Shown: piece by piece, positions 57,199-63,430 of the stretch
Position numbering within the stretch: position 1 is the stretch's first letter
Layout: every line of letters starts with the position of its first letter
DNA from: a virus
Virus record (IMG/VR): IMGVR_UViG_3300046692_000130
Span: 30,595-94,594 of that record
DNA: 64,000 bases
Strand: one strand, 5' to 3'
Notes under the pieces: model-generated
Told to the model about the DNA's origin: nothing
Database searches by the model: none
The model's input: the letters and a program-made list of their open reading frames with translations, nothing else
Position numbers and translations under genes: made by a program

Positions 57199-57333
57199 TT
57201 AGTCTTTACGGCGAAAGAACGAACGGTACTCGCCGGGGTTTGCTTCACGCGCTTCCTTGAGCGTTTTGTAATCGGTGTCGCGCCACGTCGGTGCAGCCGT
57301 TGCAGTGTCAGATACAAGTCTCTGGATCTTCAT
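57199..57333 (-). CDS. Small unknown protein, 44 aa
   Basis: ATG 57333 after GGGAGAGAACGAC. Charged and soluble (RLVSDTATAAPTWRDTDYKT), basic end (SFFRRKD). First gene of the transcript containing the DUF932 gene. Confidence 0.5.
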   Translation of the reverse strand: MKIQRLVSDTATAAPTWRDTDYKTLKEAREANPGEYRSFFRRKD

Positions 57334-57467
57334 GTCGTTCTCTCCCTTAGGTGATCTGTGTAGGGTGGGTGGGGATATCTTCCCTAGTTACCTCCATTCA
57401 AGGAGGGGGTTTTCGGCCCGTTCCTCTGGGGTTCGCACCCAGCACCCTTCATCGCCCTACATTCAAA

Positions 57468-57496
57468 ACAATACCGAACATTGCCGACTACGTCAA
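57468..57496 (-). promoter_or_regulatory. Leftward family promoter
   Basis: TTGACG (57496-57491), 17 bp, TATTGT (57473-57468), then TTTTGAATGTA. CTTTAGCGATACAG dyad upstream. The leader to ATG 57333 is about 130 bases. Confidence 0.88.
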
Positions 57497-57523
57497 GCAT
57501 TTTTCTTGCTGTATCGCTAAAGA

Positions 57524-57715
57524 TTACTGCAGGGTCAAATCTAAGCCATATAGCTCGATCAGGCGCTTGGCCTCTTTGAGCGCTTCAGTGCGAGTTGTGC
57601 CGGGATACTGGTGCTGGAGATCGTTGGCCAGCCTCGCCTCATCGTTGATGATGTCGCAAAACTTGCCAAGGAACATCGGCTTATTGGGTAGCAGTACAAG
57701 CGTCAGGTTGGTCAT
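57524..57715 (-). CDS. Small unknown protein, 63 aa
   Basis: ATG 57715, next to the stop of the zinc-ribbon gene. TNLTLVLLPNKPMFLGKFCD, then helical (TTRTEALKEAKRLIELYG). The dyad follows the stop. Confidence 0.45.
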   Translation of the reverse strand: MTNLTLVLLPNKPMFLGKFCDIINDEARLANDLQHQYPGTTRTEALKEAKRLIELYGLDLTLQ

Positions 57716-57886
57716 CTAAGCCCTCGGTGTCTTTGATTTGGCCCCGCAGTCGGGACAGGTGAGTGTTGCGCCCGGGTGAACTTCGTTGACGTCCCACGCG
57801 TGTGGCCCTCCCGGTGATGGGATGATCGCGCTGCATGCTGGGCAGTAGATCTCAATGGCGATGACCTTCTTGATCGCCGTCTTCAA
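57716..57886 (-). CDS. Zinc-ribbon protein, 56 aa
   Basis: TTG 57886 overlaps the upstream stop (TTGA), with GGAGAAGG upstream. CPACSAI and CPDCGAK give a zinc ribbon. Stop TAG is directly followed by the next ATG. Confidence 0.55.
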   Translation of the reverse strand: MKTAIKKVIAIEIYCPACSAIIPSPGGPHAWDVNEVHPGATLTCPDCGAKSKTPRA

Positions 57887-58197
57887 TCGCTCACCTTCTC
57901 CATGCACTCACCACAAAACTGCCCCTCGGATTCAACAGGCAAATCACAGTCAGGGCATAAGTGAGTCTTGCAGTCCTTGCAGTTGCAGGGTACGGCGTTC
58001 CTGACGTGGTAGACGGCGTCTGTGACGTTCTCGACCGCATCGGCATGTAAGAGTCCGACTGGATCCGTGAACGACTTCCAGCCCTTGACGTAGCCGATGA
58101 AGATGGGGTTGTCCGACGACCGCTCATCGTTGTAGTCGGCGATGCGGCTGGCGTAGGGCTGCAGAGACTTCGGTAGTGTGCTGTGGAACTGTGCCAT
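57883..58197 (-). CDS. Zinc-binding protein, 104 aa
   Basis: ATG 58197. CNCKDC, CPDCD and CGEC near residues 70-100 suggest two linked zinc sites. The N-terminal half is Tyr/Asp-rich (SSDNPIFIGYVKGWKSFTDP). Unknown. Confidence 0.55.
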   Translation of the reverse strand: MAQFHSTLPKSLQPYASRIADYNDERSSDNPIFIGYVKGWKSFTDPVGLLHADAVENVTDAVYHVRNAVPCNCKDCKTHLCPDCDLPVESEGQFCGECMEKVSD

Positions 58198-58199
58198 GG

Positions 58200-58493
58200 T
58201 TAGTCATCATCCTCGTCTTCTTCGACTTCGTACTCCTCGGTGATCGGCTCGATGAAGCAGGTGTAGCCGCGTAGGCTGGCTGTACGCTTCTTGCGTAGTT
58301 CCTTCTCAAACGCATCCAGTTCAAGGTCAGGGATTGGCTCCGCTGTATCGCGAAACCTTCGATTGATATTTGACGCTGCATAATCCACGCATGCGCCCAC
58401 TGGGCTGACACACCACACAATCTTCTTGTCTGGGTTGTCTGGGTAGGTTGCCTTGAGTTCAAACGTCTTGACGATCTTGGTCTTCGTTGCCAT
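58200..58493 (-). CDS. Small protein with acidic tail, 97 aa
   Basis: ATG 58493. Beta strands (KTKIVKTFELKATYPDNPDKKIVWC), then helical, ending EEYEVEEDEDDD. Unknown. Confidence 0.45.
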   Translation of the reverse strand: MATKTKIVKTFELKATYPDNPDKKIVWCVSPVGACVDYAASNINRRFRDTAEPIPDLELDAFEKELRKKRTASLRGYTCFIEPITEEYEVEEDEDDD

Positions 58494-58495
58494 GG

Positions 58496-58681
58496 CTACT
58501 TGGCTCCCTCTTCAATCTTGTGAGTGCCTAGCTTGTCGAACCGGAATGGATTCGAGCAGGAGAGACAGAGTCGGGTTTTGATGTCGGTCGCAATCTGCTC
58601 CGTGTGTGCATCACAATAGGGGCAGAGCTTGGAGTTCTTTCCTCGGAGCGGCAAGCTTCCAATTGGTTTCTTAGGTGCCAT
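58496..58681 (-). CDS. Zinc-ribbon protein, 61 aa
   Basis: ATG 58681. LCPYCDAH and LCLSCSNP form the ribbon at residues 19-42; basic flanks. Stop precedes the next start by a few bases. Confidence 0.55.
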   Translation of the reverse strand: MAPKKPIGSLPLRGKNSKLCPYCDAHTEQIATDIKTRLCLSCSNPFRFDKLGTHKIEEGAK

Positions 58682-58691
58682 GGTCTGCCCC

Positions 58692-59069
58692 TTACTTTGA
58701 GAGTAGGTTGTTGGCCTTCAGGATCTCGAAGACGCTGTTGATGACGGAGTCCGGTACGCGCTTCCACTCTGTAAGGTCAACCTGACGGCGACGAACGGCG
58801 GTCTCTTTCTCTTGTGGAGTCTCTAGCCCACAAAACTTGCGCGCCTGTTCTTCTCCCTGATTGACTTCAGCCGTGACTGCTTTGCCATTCACGCGCTCTT
58901 TGAGCGTCCATACTTCGACGATGTCAAAGCGATGGTTGGGCAGCGACCGCTTACGGTTGGCACTGATAGCCCAGCGTAGTCCGTCAGCCGATACGAGTCG
59001 CCTCTTGGCTCCGTCTTGAGTGACTGAGGATGGGCCTCGCAAGCTTGATGTTTTGTACGCTACAGCCAT
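58692..59069 (-). CDS. Unknown protein, 125 aa
   Basis: ATG 59069 with CGGAGCTAACGAC leader. Basic N-terminal half, then helical (VDLTEWKRVPDSVINSVFEI). Possibly nucleic-acid binding; not recognised. Confidence 0.45.
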   Translation of the reverse strand: MAVAYKTSSLRGPSSVTQDGAKRRLVSADGLRWAISANRKRSLPNHRFDIVEVWTLKERVNGKAVTAEVNQGEEQARKFCGLETPQEKETAVRRRQVDLTEWKRVPDSVINSVFEILKANNLLSK

Positions 59070-59101
59070 GTCGTTAGCTCCGTCGTGCAGGTGTGCAGTT
59101 C

Positions 59102-59278
59102 TTAGGTCAGGTCTGAAAGCCAGATGATTACATGCCCGGGATGCTGCGCCTTGATCATCGTGCGCCCTTCGTCGTCGGTCATGGTGGCAGGGATGGTGAA
59201 CGTCTTCCAGAACGTCTCGCGGGTCGCCAAGTTTTCTAGTTCTACGTTCCACGTCTGCTGTTGCTGCTCGGCTATCAT
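59102..59278 (-). CDS. Small unknown protein, 58 aa
   Basis: ATG 59278 with CCGGAGATAGCGAC leader. Gln-rich start (AEQQQQTWNVELENL), then TMTDDEGRTMIKAQHPGHVI. Unknown. Confidence 0.5.
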   Translation of the reverse strand: MIAEQQQQTWNVELENLATRETFWKTFTIPATMTDDEGRTMIKAQHPGHVIIWLSDLT

Positions 59279-59307
59279 GTCGCTATCTCCGGTGGTGCAG
59301 GTATGGG

Positions 59308-59526
59308 TTATACGAGGTTCCGCATCGCGTAGTCGAGCACTGTTGAGTAGTCGCCCTCGACAACCTTCAGACCGCGCTTGGTCATCTTGGTGACGTAGTA
59401 GATGGTCTTGCCTTCACGGCAGAGTTCACCGACCAGAGCATGAGCCTTGTCCAGCTTGTCAGAGTAGCGGTCGTTTGCACGTTCGCGGCGTCCTTCGTTG
59501 ATCTCTAGCTGGCGGTCGATGTTCAT
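59308..59526 (-). CDS. Small unknown protein, 72 aa
   Basis: ATG 59526 with CGGAGCCAACGAC leader. Basic N-terminal helix (RQLEINEGRRERANDRYS), then HALVGELCREGKTIYYV. First gene of the transcript from 59,590. Confidence 0.5.
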   Translation of the reverse strand: MNIDRQLEINEGRRERANDRYSDKLDKAHALVGELCREGKTIYYVTKMTKRGLKVVEGDYSTVLDYAMRNLV

Positions 59527-59561
59527 GTCGTTGGCTCCGTGTGAACTTGCTTACATTCACA

Positions 59562-59590
59562 ACAGTATAGAAACCGTCTCGACGTGTCAA
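59562..59590 (-). promoter_or_regulatory. Leftward family promoter
   Basis: TTGACA (59590-59585), 17 bp, TACTGT (59567-59562), then TGTGAATGTAAG. Upstream AGCAAAGTTTTTG. Confidence 0.9.
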
Positions 59591-59613
59591 CAAAAACTTT
59601 GCTGATTCAGTAA

Positions 59614-59742
59614 TTATTTTTGCTTGTCGTGGATAGGATGACTCTGGGTCTTATTGCATGCTATGCAAGTAGGTGCAGACAATCTTGAAGTCCACATTAG
59701 AGGGGGTTTGAACGCATGTGGCTTTGTCTTCCAATAGCCCAT
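59614..59742 (-). CDS. Tiny unknown protein, 42 aa
   Basis: ATG 59742 after GAGGAATGAACC, overlapping nothing but abutting the 64-aa gene. Basic, with CIAC. Ends in the A-rich element of the next promoter. Confidence 0.4.
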   Translation of the reverse strand: MGYWKTKPHAFKPPLMWTSRLSAPTCIACNKTQSHPIHDKQK

Positions 59743-59745
59743 GGT

Positions 59746-59940
59746 TCATTCCTCGCCCAGATACTTCAGGTCAAACGATTCAACCTGATCCTCGGTGAGT
59801 CGTTCAGGGTAAGCGATGGATCCGAAGTCGTAACGGCTCCAGTTCTCTTTATGGATGCCCTTGGCGCTCTCGGGGATGAATCCCTTTGGCACGGTGGCAA
59901 AGCCGAACGGGCGTAGCGTCAGTTGGTACCGGTGCGCCAT
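59746..59940 (-). CDS. Small unknown protein, 64 aa
   Basis: ATG 59940, adjacent to the next gene's stop. RYQLTLRPFGFATVPKGFIP then acidic (TEDQVESFDLKYLGEE). Unknown. Confidence 0.45.
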   Translation of the reverse strand: MAHRYQLTLRPFGFATVPKGFIPESAKGIHKENWSRYDFGSIAYPERLTEDQVESFDLKYLGEE

Positions 59941-60152
59941 TACAGCGTCACCTGCACGGGTGTGCTATGGCCGTCGCGCCCGGTGTACCATGCTGCTTTG
60001 ATCTCGTTCTTGTGGTCGGCGCTAAGGCAGTGGCGTAGATGATCGAAGCAGAGCGCTTTAGTCTCCGCTGCCCCATGGATGATCTTGCCGTCCTTCATGT
60101 AGATCTCAAACCGAATCCTGTCCTTCTTAGCCTCTACCATGGTCATCGCCAT
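59940..60152 (-). CDS. Small unknown protein, 70 aa
   Basis: ATG 60152 (TGATG overlap with the upstream stop); GTG 60155 is possible. Strands (RIRFEIYMKDGKIIHGAAET) and CFDHLRHC. Unknown. Confidence 0.45.
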   Translation of the reverse strand: MAMTMVEAKKDRIRFEIYMKDGKIIHGAAETKALCFDHLRHCLSADHKNEIKAAWYTGRDGHSTPVQVTL

Positions 60153-60412
60153 CACTTTGTCTCCTGTGCAGAGATCCTAATATGCTCGTCTCCGCGTAGC
60201 CAAGTTACTTCACAATCCCGGGCGTACAAGACACCGGTAGTAGTTGCGGTTGGGTCGTCCATGAAGATTGTGTAGATGAAGTCGTCGCGGTCGTCACGGC
60301 GCACCCGGCGAACTGTGCCAAGTCCGAACTGTGTCGAAACACGCGCACCGGTTCTCGGGTGGTCTGGTACAGGGATAGGATCGGTGCTGGGTGTATTTAT
60401 TGGCATGTTCAT
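60152..60412 (-). CDS. Small protein with WLRGxxHIRIS tail, 86 aa
   Basis: SH3-like body (TGARVSTQFGLGTVRRVRRDD; YARDCEVTWLRG) and C-terminal HIRIS as in 18,130-18,384. Probably a paralogue; no known function. Confidence 0.5.
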   Translation of the reverse strand: MNMPINTPSTDPIPVPDHPRTGARVSTQFGLGTVRRVRRDDRDDFIYTIFMDDPTATTTGVLYARDCEVTWLRGDEHIRISAQETK

Positions 60413-60436
60413 TCTCCAAATTCAGGGTTTTGGTGA

Positions 60437-60688
60437 CTACTCACCGTGTGCTGGTACGCCACCGAACGACTCAATCACTACGTCGAGCAGCAACAGGATC
60501 GCGATCATGACAGCGTCCGGTAGGAACTTGAACCACGATGTGAGGATCTTCAGGATCCCTACTCGGTGGCTGGCCATGTGGATGCCGTGCTCTGCAGCCT
60601 TGTGGAAGAAGTGGTGAAAGGCGGGACGAGCGAAGACCACGCCATAGCGGAGAGCGAATACGCCGATTACTTCGATGTAGTGATGCAT
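60437..60688 (-). CDS. Membrane protein, 83 aa
   Basis: ATG 60688. His/Phe-rich first part (FARPAFHHFFHKAAEHG), then a membrane helix (LPDAVMIAILLLLDVVI). First gene from the 60,775-60,803 promoter. Confidence 0.5.
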   Translation of the reverse strand: MHHYIEVIGVFALRYGVVFARPAFHHFFHKAAEHGIHMASHRVGILKILTSWFKFLPDAVMIAILLLLDVVIESFGGVPAHGE

Positions 60689-60729
60689 GTCATTGACCTC
60701 GTGCCAGTATGGTTTTATCTGTATCGTTT

Positions 60730-60759
60730 GAGATCGACTGCGCCTCTAAGCTCGATCTC
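60730..60759 (-). repeat. Perfect 8-bp inverted repeat in a leader
   Basis: GAGATCGA/TCGATCTC with a 14-base loop, in the 5' leader of the membrane protein gene. No T tract, so not a plain terminator; a degenerate operator/promoter word (AAACGATACAG) follows. Confidence 0.6.
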
Positions 60760-60774
60760 CCTGCTACATTCACT

Positions 60775-60803
60775 ACGCTATAGATCGATTGCGATACTGT
60801 CAA
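60775..60803 (-). promoter_or_regulatory. Leftward family promoter
   Basis: TTGACA (60803-60798), 17 bp, TAGCGT (60780-60775), then AGTGAATGTAG. CTTCAGCGATACAG dyad upstream, then GTAAGAAAATAG. Confidence 0.88.
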
Positions 60804-60832
60804 CTATTTTCTTACTGTATCGCTGAAGATTC

Positions 60833-61084
60833 TTAGTGTGTCATTCGACGACGCAACTCACCGCGTAACTGTTGCACGAGTCTCGCTGCCTCACGCACGT
60901 CGTGGATAGCGGCTTTGCGATCCTCAGGTGACGCTGCAGCAATCTGCTCGACTAGCGGCACGAACGAGTTCAGGTCACGCTCTACAGTGTCGGCCAATAC
61001 TACGATGGATCGGTTGTCCAGAGTCTCAAGTGGGTACTTCTCAATCCACTCACGCGTTGTGATTACCGTTGGTATAAACGACAT
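60833..61084 (-). CDS. Unknown helical protein, 83 aa
   Basis: ATG 61084. TVITTREWIEKYPLETLDNRS then helical (EDRKAAIHDVREAARLVQQL) with basic end. Second gene of the rightmost operon. Confidence 0.5.
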   Translation of the reverse strand: MSFIPTVITTREWIEKYPLETLDNRSIVVLADTVERDLNSFVPLVEQIAAASPEDRKAAIHDVREAARLVQQLRGELRRRMTH

Positions 61085-61121
61085 GTTGCCTCCGAAAATG
61101 ATTGTGTTGAATCGTTAGCGC

Positions 61122-62036
61122 CTAAGCGGCGATGAAGTATGGTCGGGATGCGAAGCCGAACTTGGGATCCTCATCGGACGGCCTCACGGTCGCCTTGAAC
61201 GTGATTGTTGTACCGCGCTCACTCGGAGCACCAGAGGGCAGCGTCGACCACACCATGAAGCCTTCAGTGGCCTTGACGAGCATCTTGGTGACCATGCCGA
61301 ATGCAGTCTCACGCGTATCCACCTTGACGATGGTGCCGGTGACGGTGATACGACCTGAGGGGCAGGGGGCAGCAGCTTCACGCTCTGCTTCGCGCTGGGC
61401 CTTGATCTCAGGCATGCGCTTGACCTTCTCTACGAGAGATCCGAGGTAGCTCTGGGCGCGCTCACTGATGCTGCCGAACTTGACCAGCTTCAGGACGATG
61501 TCGTTGACGATGCGCGCTGGCTCCTGATCGCGATACTGCTGGCGCATGATGCGAAGCTCTTCCTCGGTGGGGTTCTCTCTGCCCACGAAGAGCGCTGGCG
61601 CGTTCTGGTAGTCCTGAGAGATCTGCCATGCATCGGCCAGACCAATCTCCGCGAGTAGCGCCTGTGCCTTGGCCTTACCAGCCTTGGCTTCGAGTGCCTT
61701 GCTCACTTCCTTACGGAACGTGTTGATGTCGGCGTGGGCCATGTCCATCTTCTCGGCGCAGTCCTCACCCGTACGGATGTAGGTGTTGCTGGGCGCATGG
61801 TGGAAGAGGATCGTGTACATGGCGTTCGCGTTCCCGCAGACGTGGCAGTTGCCGCCATGGGAGTGTGTGGAGTACGCGCCACCTGTCTGGTACATGTGGT
61901 CTTGGATCCGCTTGCGCTGTGCAGCGATGAACATTGAAGCTCCGAGATCTCCGTCCAGCTTGACGTGCTCGTAGGCAACGAACTGGTAGTCCTGAGGGTT
62001 GATCGCTGATGGCCGGTGAATGTCGGTGCGCTTCAT
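61122..62036 (-). CDS. Phage protein with zinc knuckle and C-terminal OB-like domain
   Basis: 304 aa, ATG 62036 with AGGAGATC leader. GGNCHVCGNANAMYTILFH and GEDCAEKM (about residues 61-96) make a probable zinc site. Residues 220-300 (GRITVTGTIVKVDTRETAFG; GTTITFKATVR) look like an OB fold. It is the first gene leftward of the control region. Nucleic-acid binding is likely but unproven. Confidence 0.6.
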   Translation of the reverse strand: MKRTDIHRPSAINPQDYQFVAYEHVKLDGDLGASMFIAAQRKRIQDHMYQTGGAYSTHSHGGNCHVCGNANAMYTILFHHAPSNTYIRTGEDCAEKMDMAHADINTFRKEVSKALEAKAGKAKAQALLAEIGLADAWQISQDYQNAPALFVGRENPTEEELRIMRQQYRDQEPARIVNDIVLKLVKFGSISERAQSYLGSLVEKVKRMPEIKAQREAEREAAAPCPSGRITVTGTIVKVDTRETAFGMVTKMLVKATEGFMVWSTLPSGAPSERGTTITFKATVRPSDEDPKFGFASRPYFIAA

Positions 62037-62062
62037 GTCTGATCTCCTTGCTTACATTCCCA

Positions 62063-62091
62063 ACGGTATAGAAGTTGTCCGTCCGCGTCAA
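62063..62091 (-). promoter_or_regulatory. Leftward family promoter, first in the block
   Basis: TTGACG (62091-62086), 17 bp, TACCGT (62068-62063), then TGGGAATGTAAG. A-rich element with two CAGCA/ATGCAT words upstream. Confidence 0.88.
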
Positions 62092-62152
62092 CTATTTTCT
62101 TTATGCAATGCATGTTTTTTCTTGCTGGTCTAAATTTGCATCTAAACCTGTC

Positions 62153-62302
62153 ATGGAGATGGAAGAGACCGACATCGAGGTCATCACCGAGGATCTATGC
62201 GCGATGTATGGGTGTGAGCGTTGCCCGGGCCACGTCACGAGCGACGATGGTACGCCGGTGTTTTGTACGCATGAGTGCCACAGAGTGGACGCCGACGCCT
62301 AG
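62153..62302 (+). CDS. Small zinc-binding protein, + strand, 49 aa
   Basis: ATG 62153. CAMYGCERCPGH and CTHECH give a Cys/His zinc site; the start is acidic (MEMEETDIEVITED). No good ribosome site. It opposes the direction of all neighbours. Confidence 0.4.
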   Translation: MEMEETDIEVITEDLCAMYGCERCPGHVTSDDGTPVFCTHECHRVDADA

Positions 62303-62402
62303 CAAAAGAAAACCCCCTCGGCACGTATGCACGAAGAGGTGTAACGAATGAACGTAAAGTTTGTAGTTCTCGGAGATAACTAACCATGGCTGGTTAGCAA
62401 TC
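62303..62402 (-). ncRNA. Candidate small RNA with anti-Shine-Dalgarno segment
   Basis: From a promoter at 62,409-62,437 to a hairpin CCUCUU/GAGGGG followed by UUUUCUUUU. Near the 5' end are a CUAACC/GGUUAG hairpin (62380-62397) and UUAUCUCCG (62379-62371), complementary to the CGGAGAUAA ribosome leaders of several genes here. No convincing coding frame. Confidence 0.45.
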
Positions 62403-62408
62403 GAATAC

Positions 62409-62437
62409 AGATTAGCAAGCCGCGTACACGCAGTCAA
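62409..62437 (-). promoter_or_regulatory. Promoter of the candidate small RNA
   Basis: TTGACT (62437-62432), 17 bp, TAATCT (62414-62409). Family-like, without the GAATGTAAG word. Confidence 0.7.
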
Positions 62438-62472
62438 TAGAATTCGTCATGCATGCAATAGTTCTTTTGACG

Positions 62473-62521
62473 GGGTGGGGGTCGAAAAAATCGATCCTGA
62501 AAAATGCCCACCCTATTTTTT
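62473..62521 (+). terminator. Rightward terminator
   Basis: GGGTGGG (62473-62479) with CCCACCC (62507-62513), large internal A-rich loop, then TATTTTTTTT. It may serve the + strand zinc gene. Confidence 0.6.
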
Positions 62522-62544
62522 TCAGCCAGCGCCGGGGAAAGTTG

Positions 62545-62871
62545 TCAGGAACTTTGTTGGAAAGTTTGTCGAGATCTCTGGAGCAAATTGTCTGGCGTTG
62601 TCTGTCGAATTGCTGGCCAAGTTTGTTGGAAGTTGTCGCGCAGATCTGCAGCCAGTTGCGTCCGAACTTCTCTGGTAATTTCACCGAGAGTTCGTGTGCC
62701 ATCGTGACCGGCGCGCCTATCGATTGCTCGGGCCAGTTGCCGGGTGATGTTCAATTCACTTCCCTGTTCACGTTGCACGAACATGCTGACTGAATGAACA
62801 CGACGACCGGCTGCGCTTTGCTCTGCTCCATGTAACTCGGTCTGGTCGACAAGCTCGTGACGCTGGGCCAT
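62545..62871 (-). CDS. Possible Gln/Arg-rich protein, 108 aa
   Basis: ATG 62871 in an open frame that reaches 62973. Helical Gln-rich C-terminus (QLAADLRDNFQQTW; RQTFQQSS). No good ribosome site or domain; two 45-base near-repeats underlie it, so it may not be coding. Confidence 0.3.
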   Translation of the reverse strand: MAQRHELVDQTELHGAEQSAAGRRVHSVSMFVQREQGSELNITRQLARAIDRRAGHDGTRTLGEITREVRTQLAADLRDNFQQTWPAIRQTTPDNLLQRSRQTFQQSS

Positions 62872-62973
62872 GACATTACTCTCGGCGCGGATCTCGATCT
62901 GGTTGTCGGTCGACGTCGCGATGCGTTGCGCGCCCAATCGCGTGACCGTTCCAAAGACTGTGAGGCAGAACAT

Positions 62974-63430
62974 AGCGAAGCGTGTTGAGACCTATGCTGG
63001 CCAGTGCCATGGATCTTCGCCCGGGATCTCTACCGGCATTCGCCAGCGTTGCTAGTCTGTGGGTGATTCTGTGATCGACGATCCTTATACGCCAGCGCCG
63101 GGTAAAGCGGCACCGGCCCGAGGCTTATAGGGATCTCTCGGGAAAGCATGCTTATACACCGCTTATAAATGGGTGTTACAGACTCGTTACAGCCTCGTCC
63201 ACCCTTATTTCGCTAAGTTGTTGATATTCAATGGCTTACGACTATACCGGTACCGTGTCCGTTGCGTCTGGCCCGATTTTGGTAAGTCTTTGATAATCAT
63301 AGACTTAGGCGATATCGGCGTAAGTCTAGCGCTATCAATACTTTGCCTGTAAGTATCAGAAAACAAAAGCATTGCAAAATCTCCGAATTCACAAAAGCGC
63401 TAAATACCTGTAAAGCATTGAAACATCTAA
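62974..63430. other. Gene-free control region with inverted repeats
   Basis: No supported gene. CTTATA occurs at 63084, 63124, 63150 and 63164. A perfect dyad TAAGTCT/AGACTTA spans 63283-63307 with a TTGATAATCAT centre, and a further half-site TAAGTCTA is at 63321. AT-rich from 63200 to 63430. Compatible with a replication origin or operator. Confidence 0.45.

Noticed and set aside
62412-62702. Open frame of 96 codons overlapping the Gln-rich frame
   Set aside because: It crosses a terminator and a promoter and lacks a ribosome site; composition is of repeated DNA.
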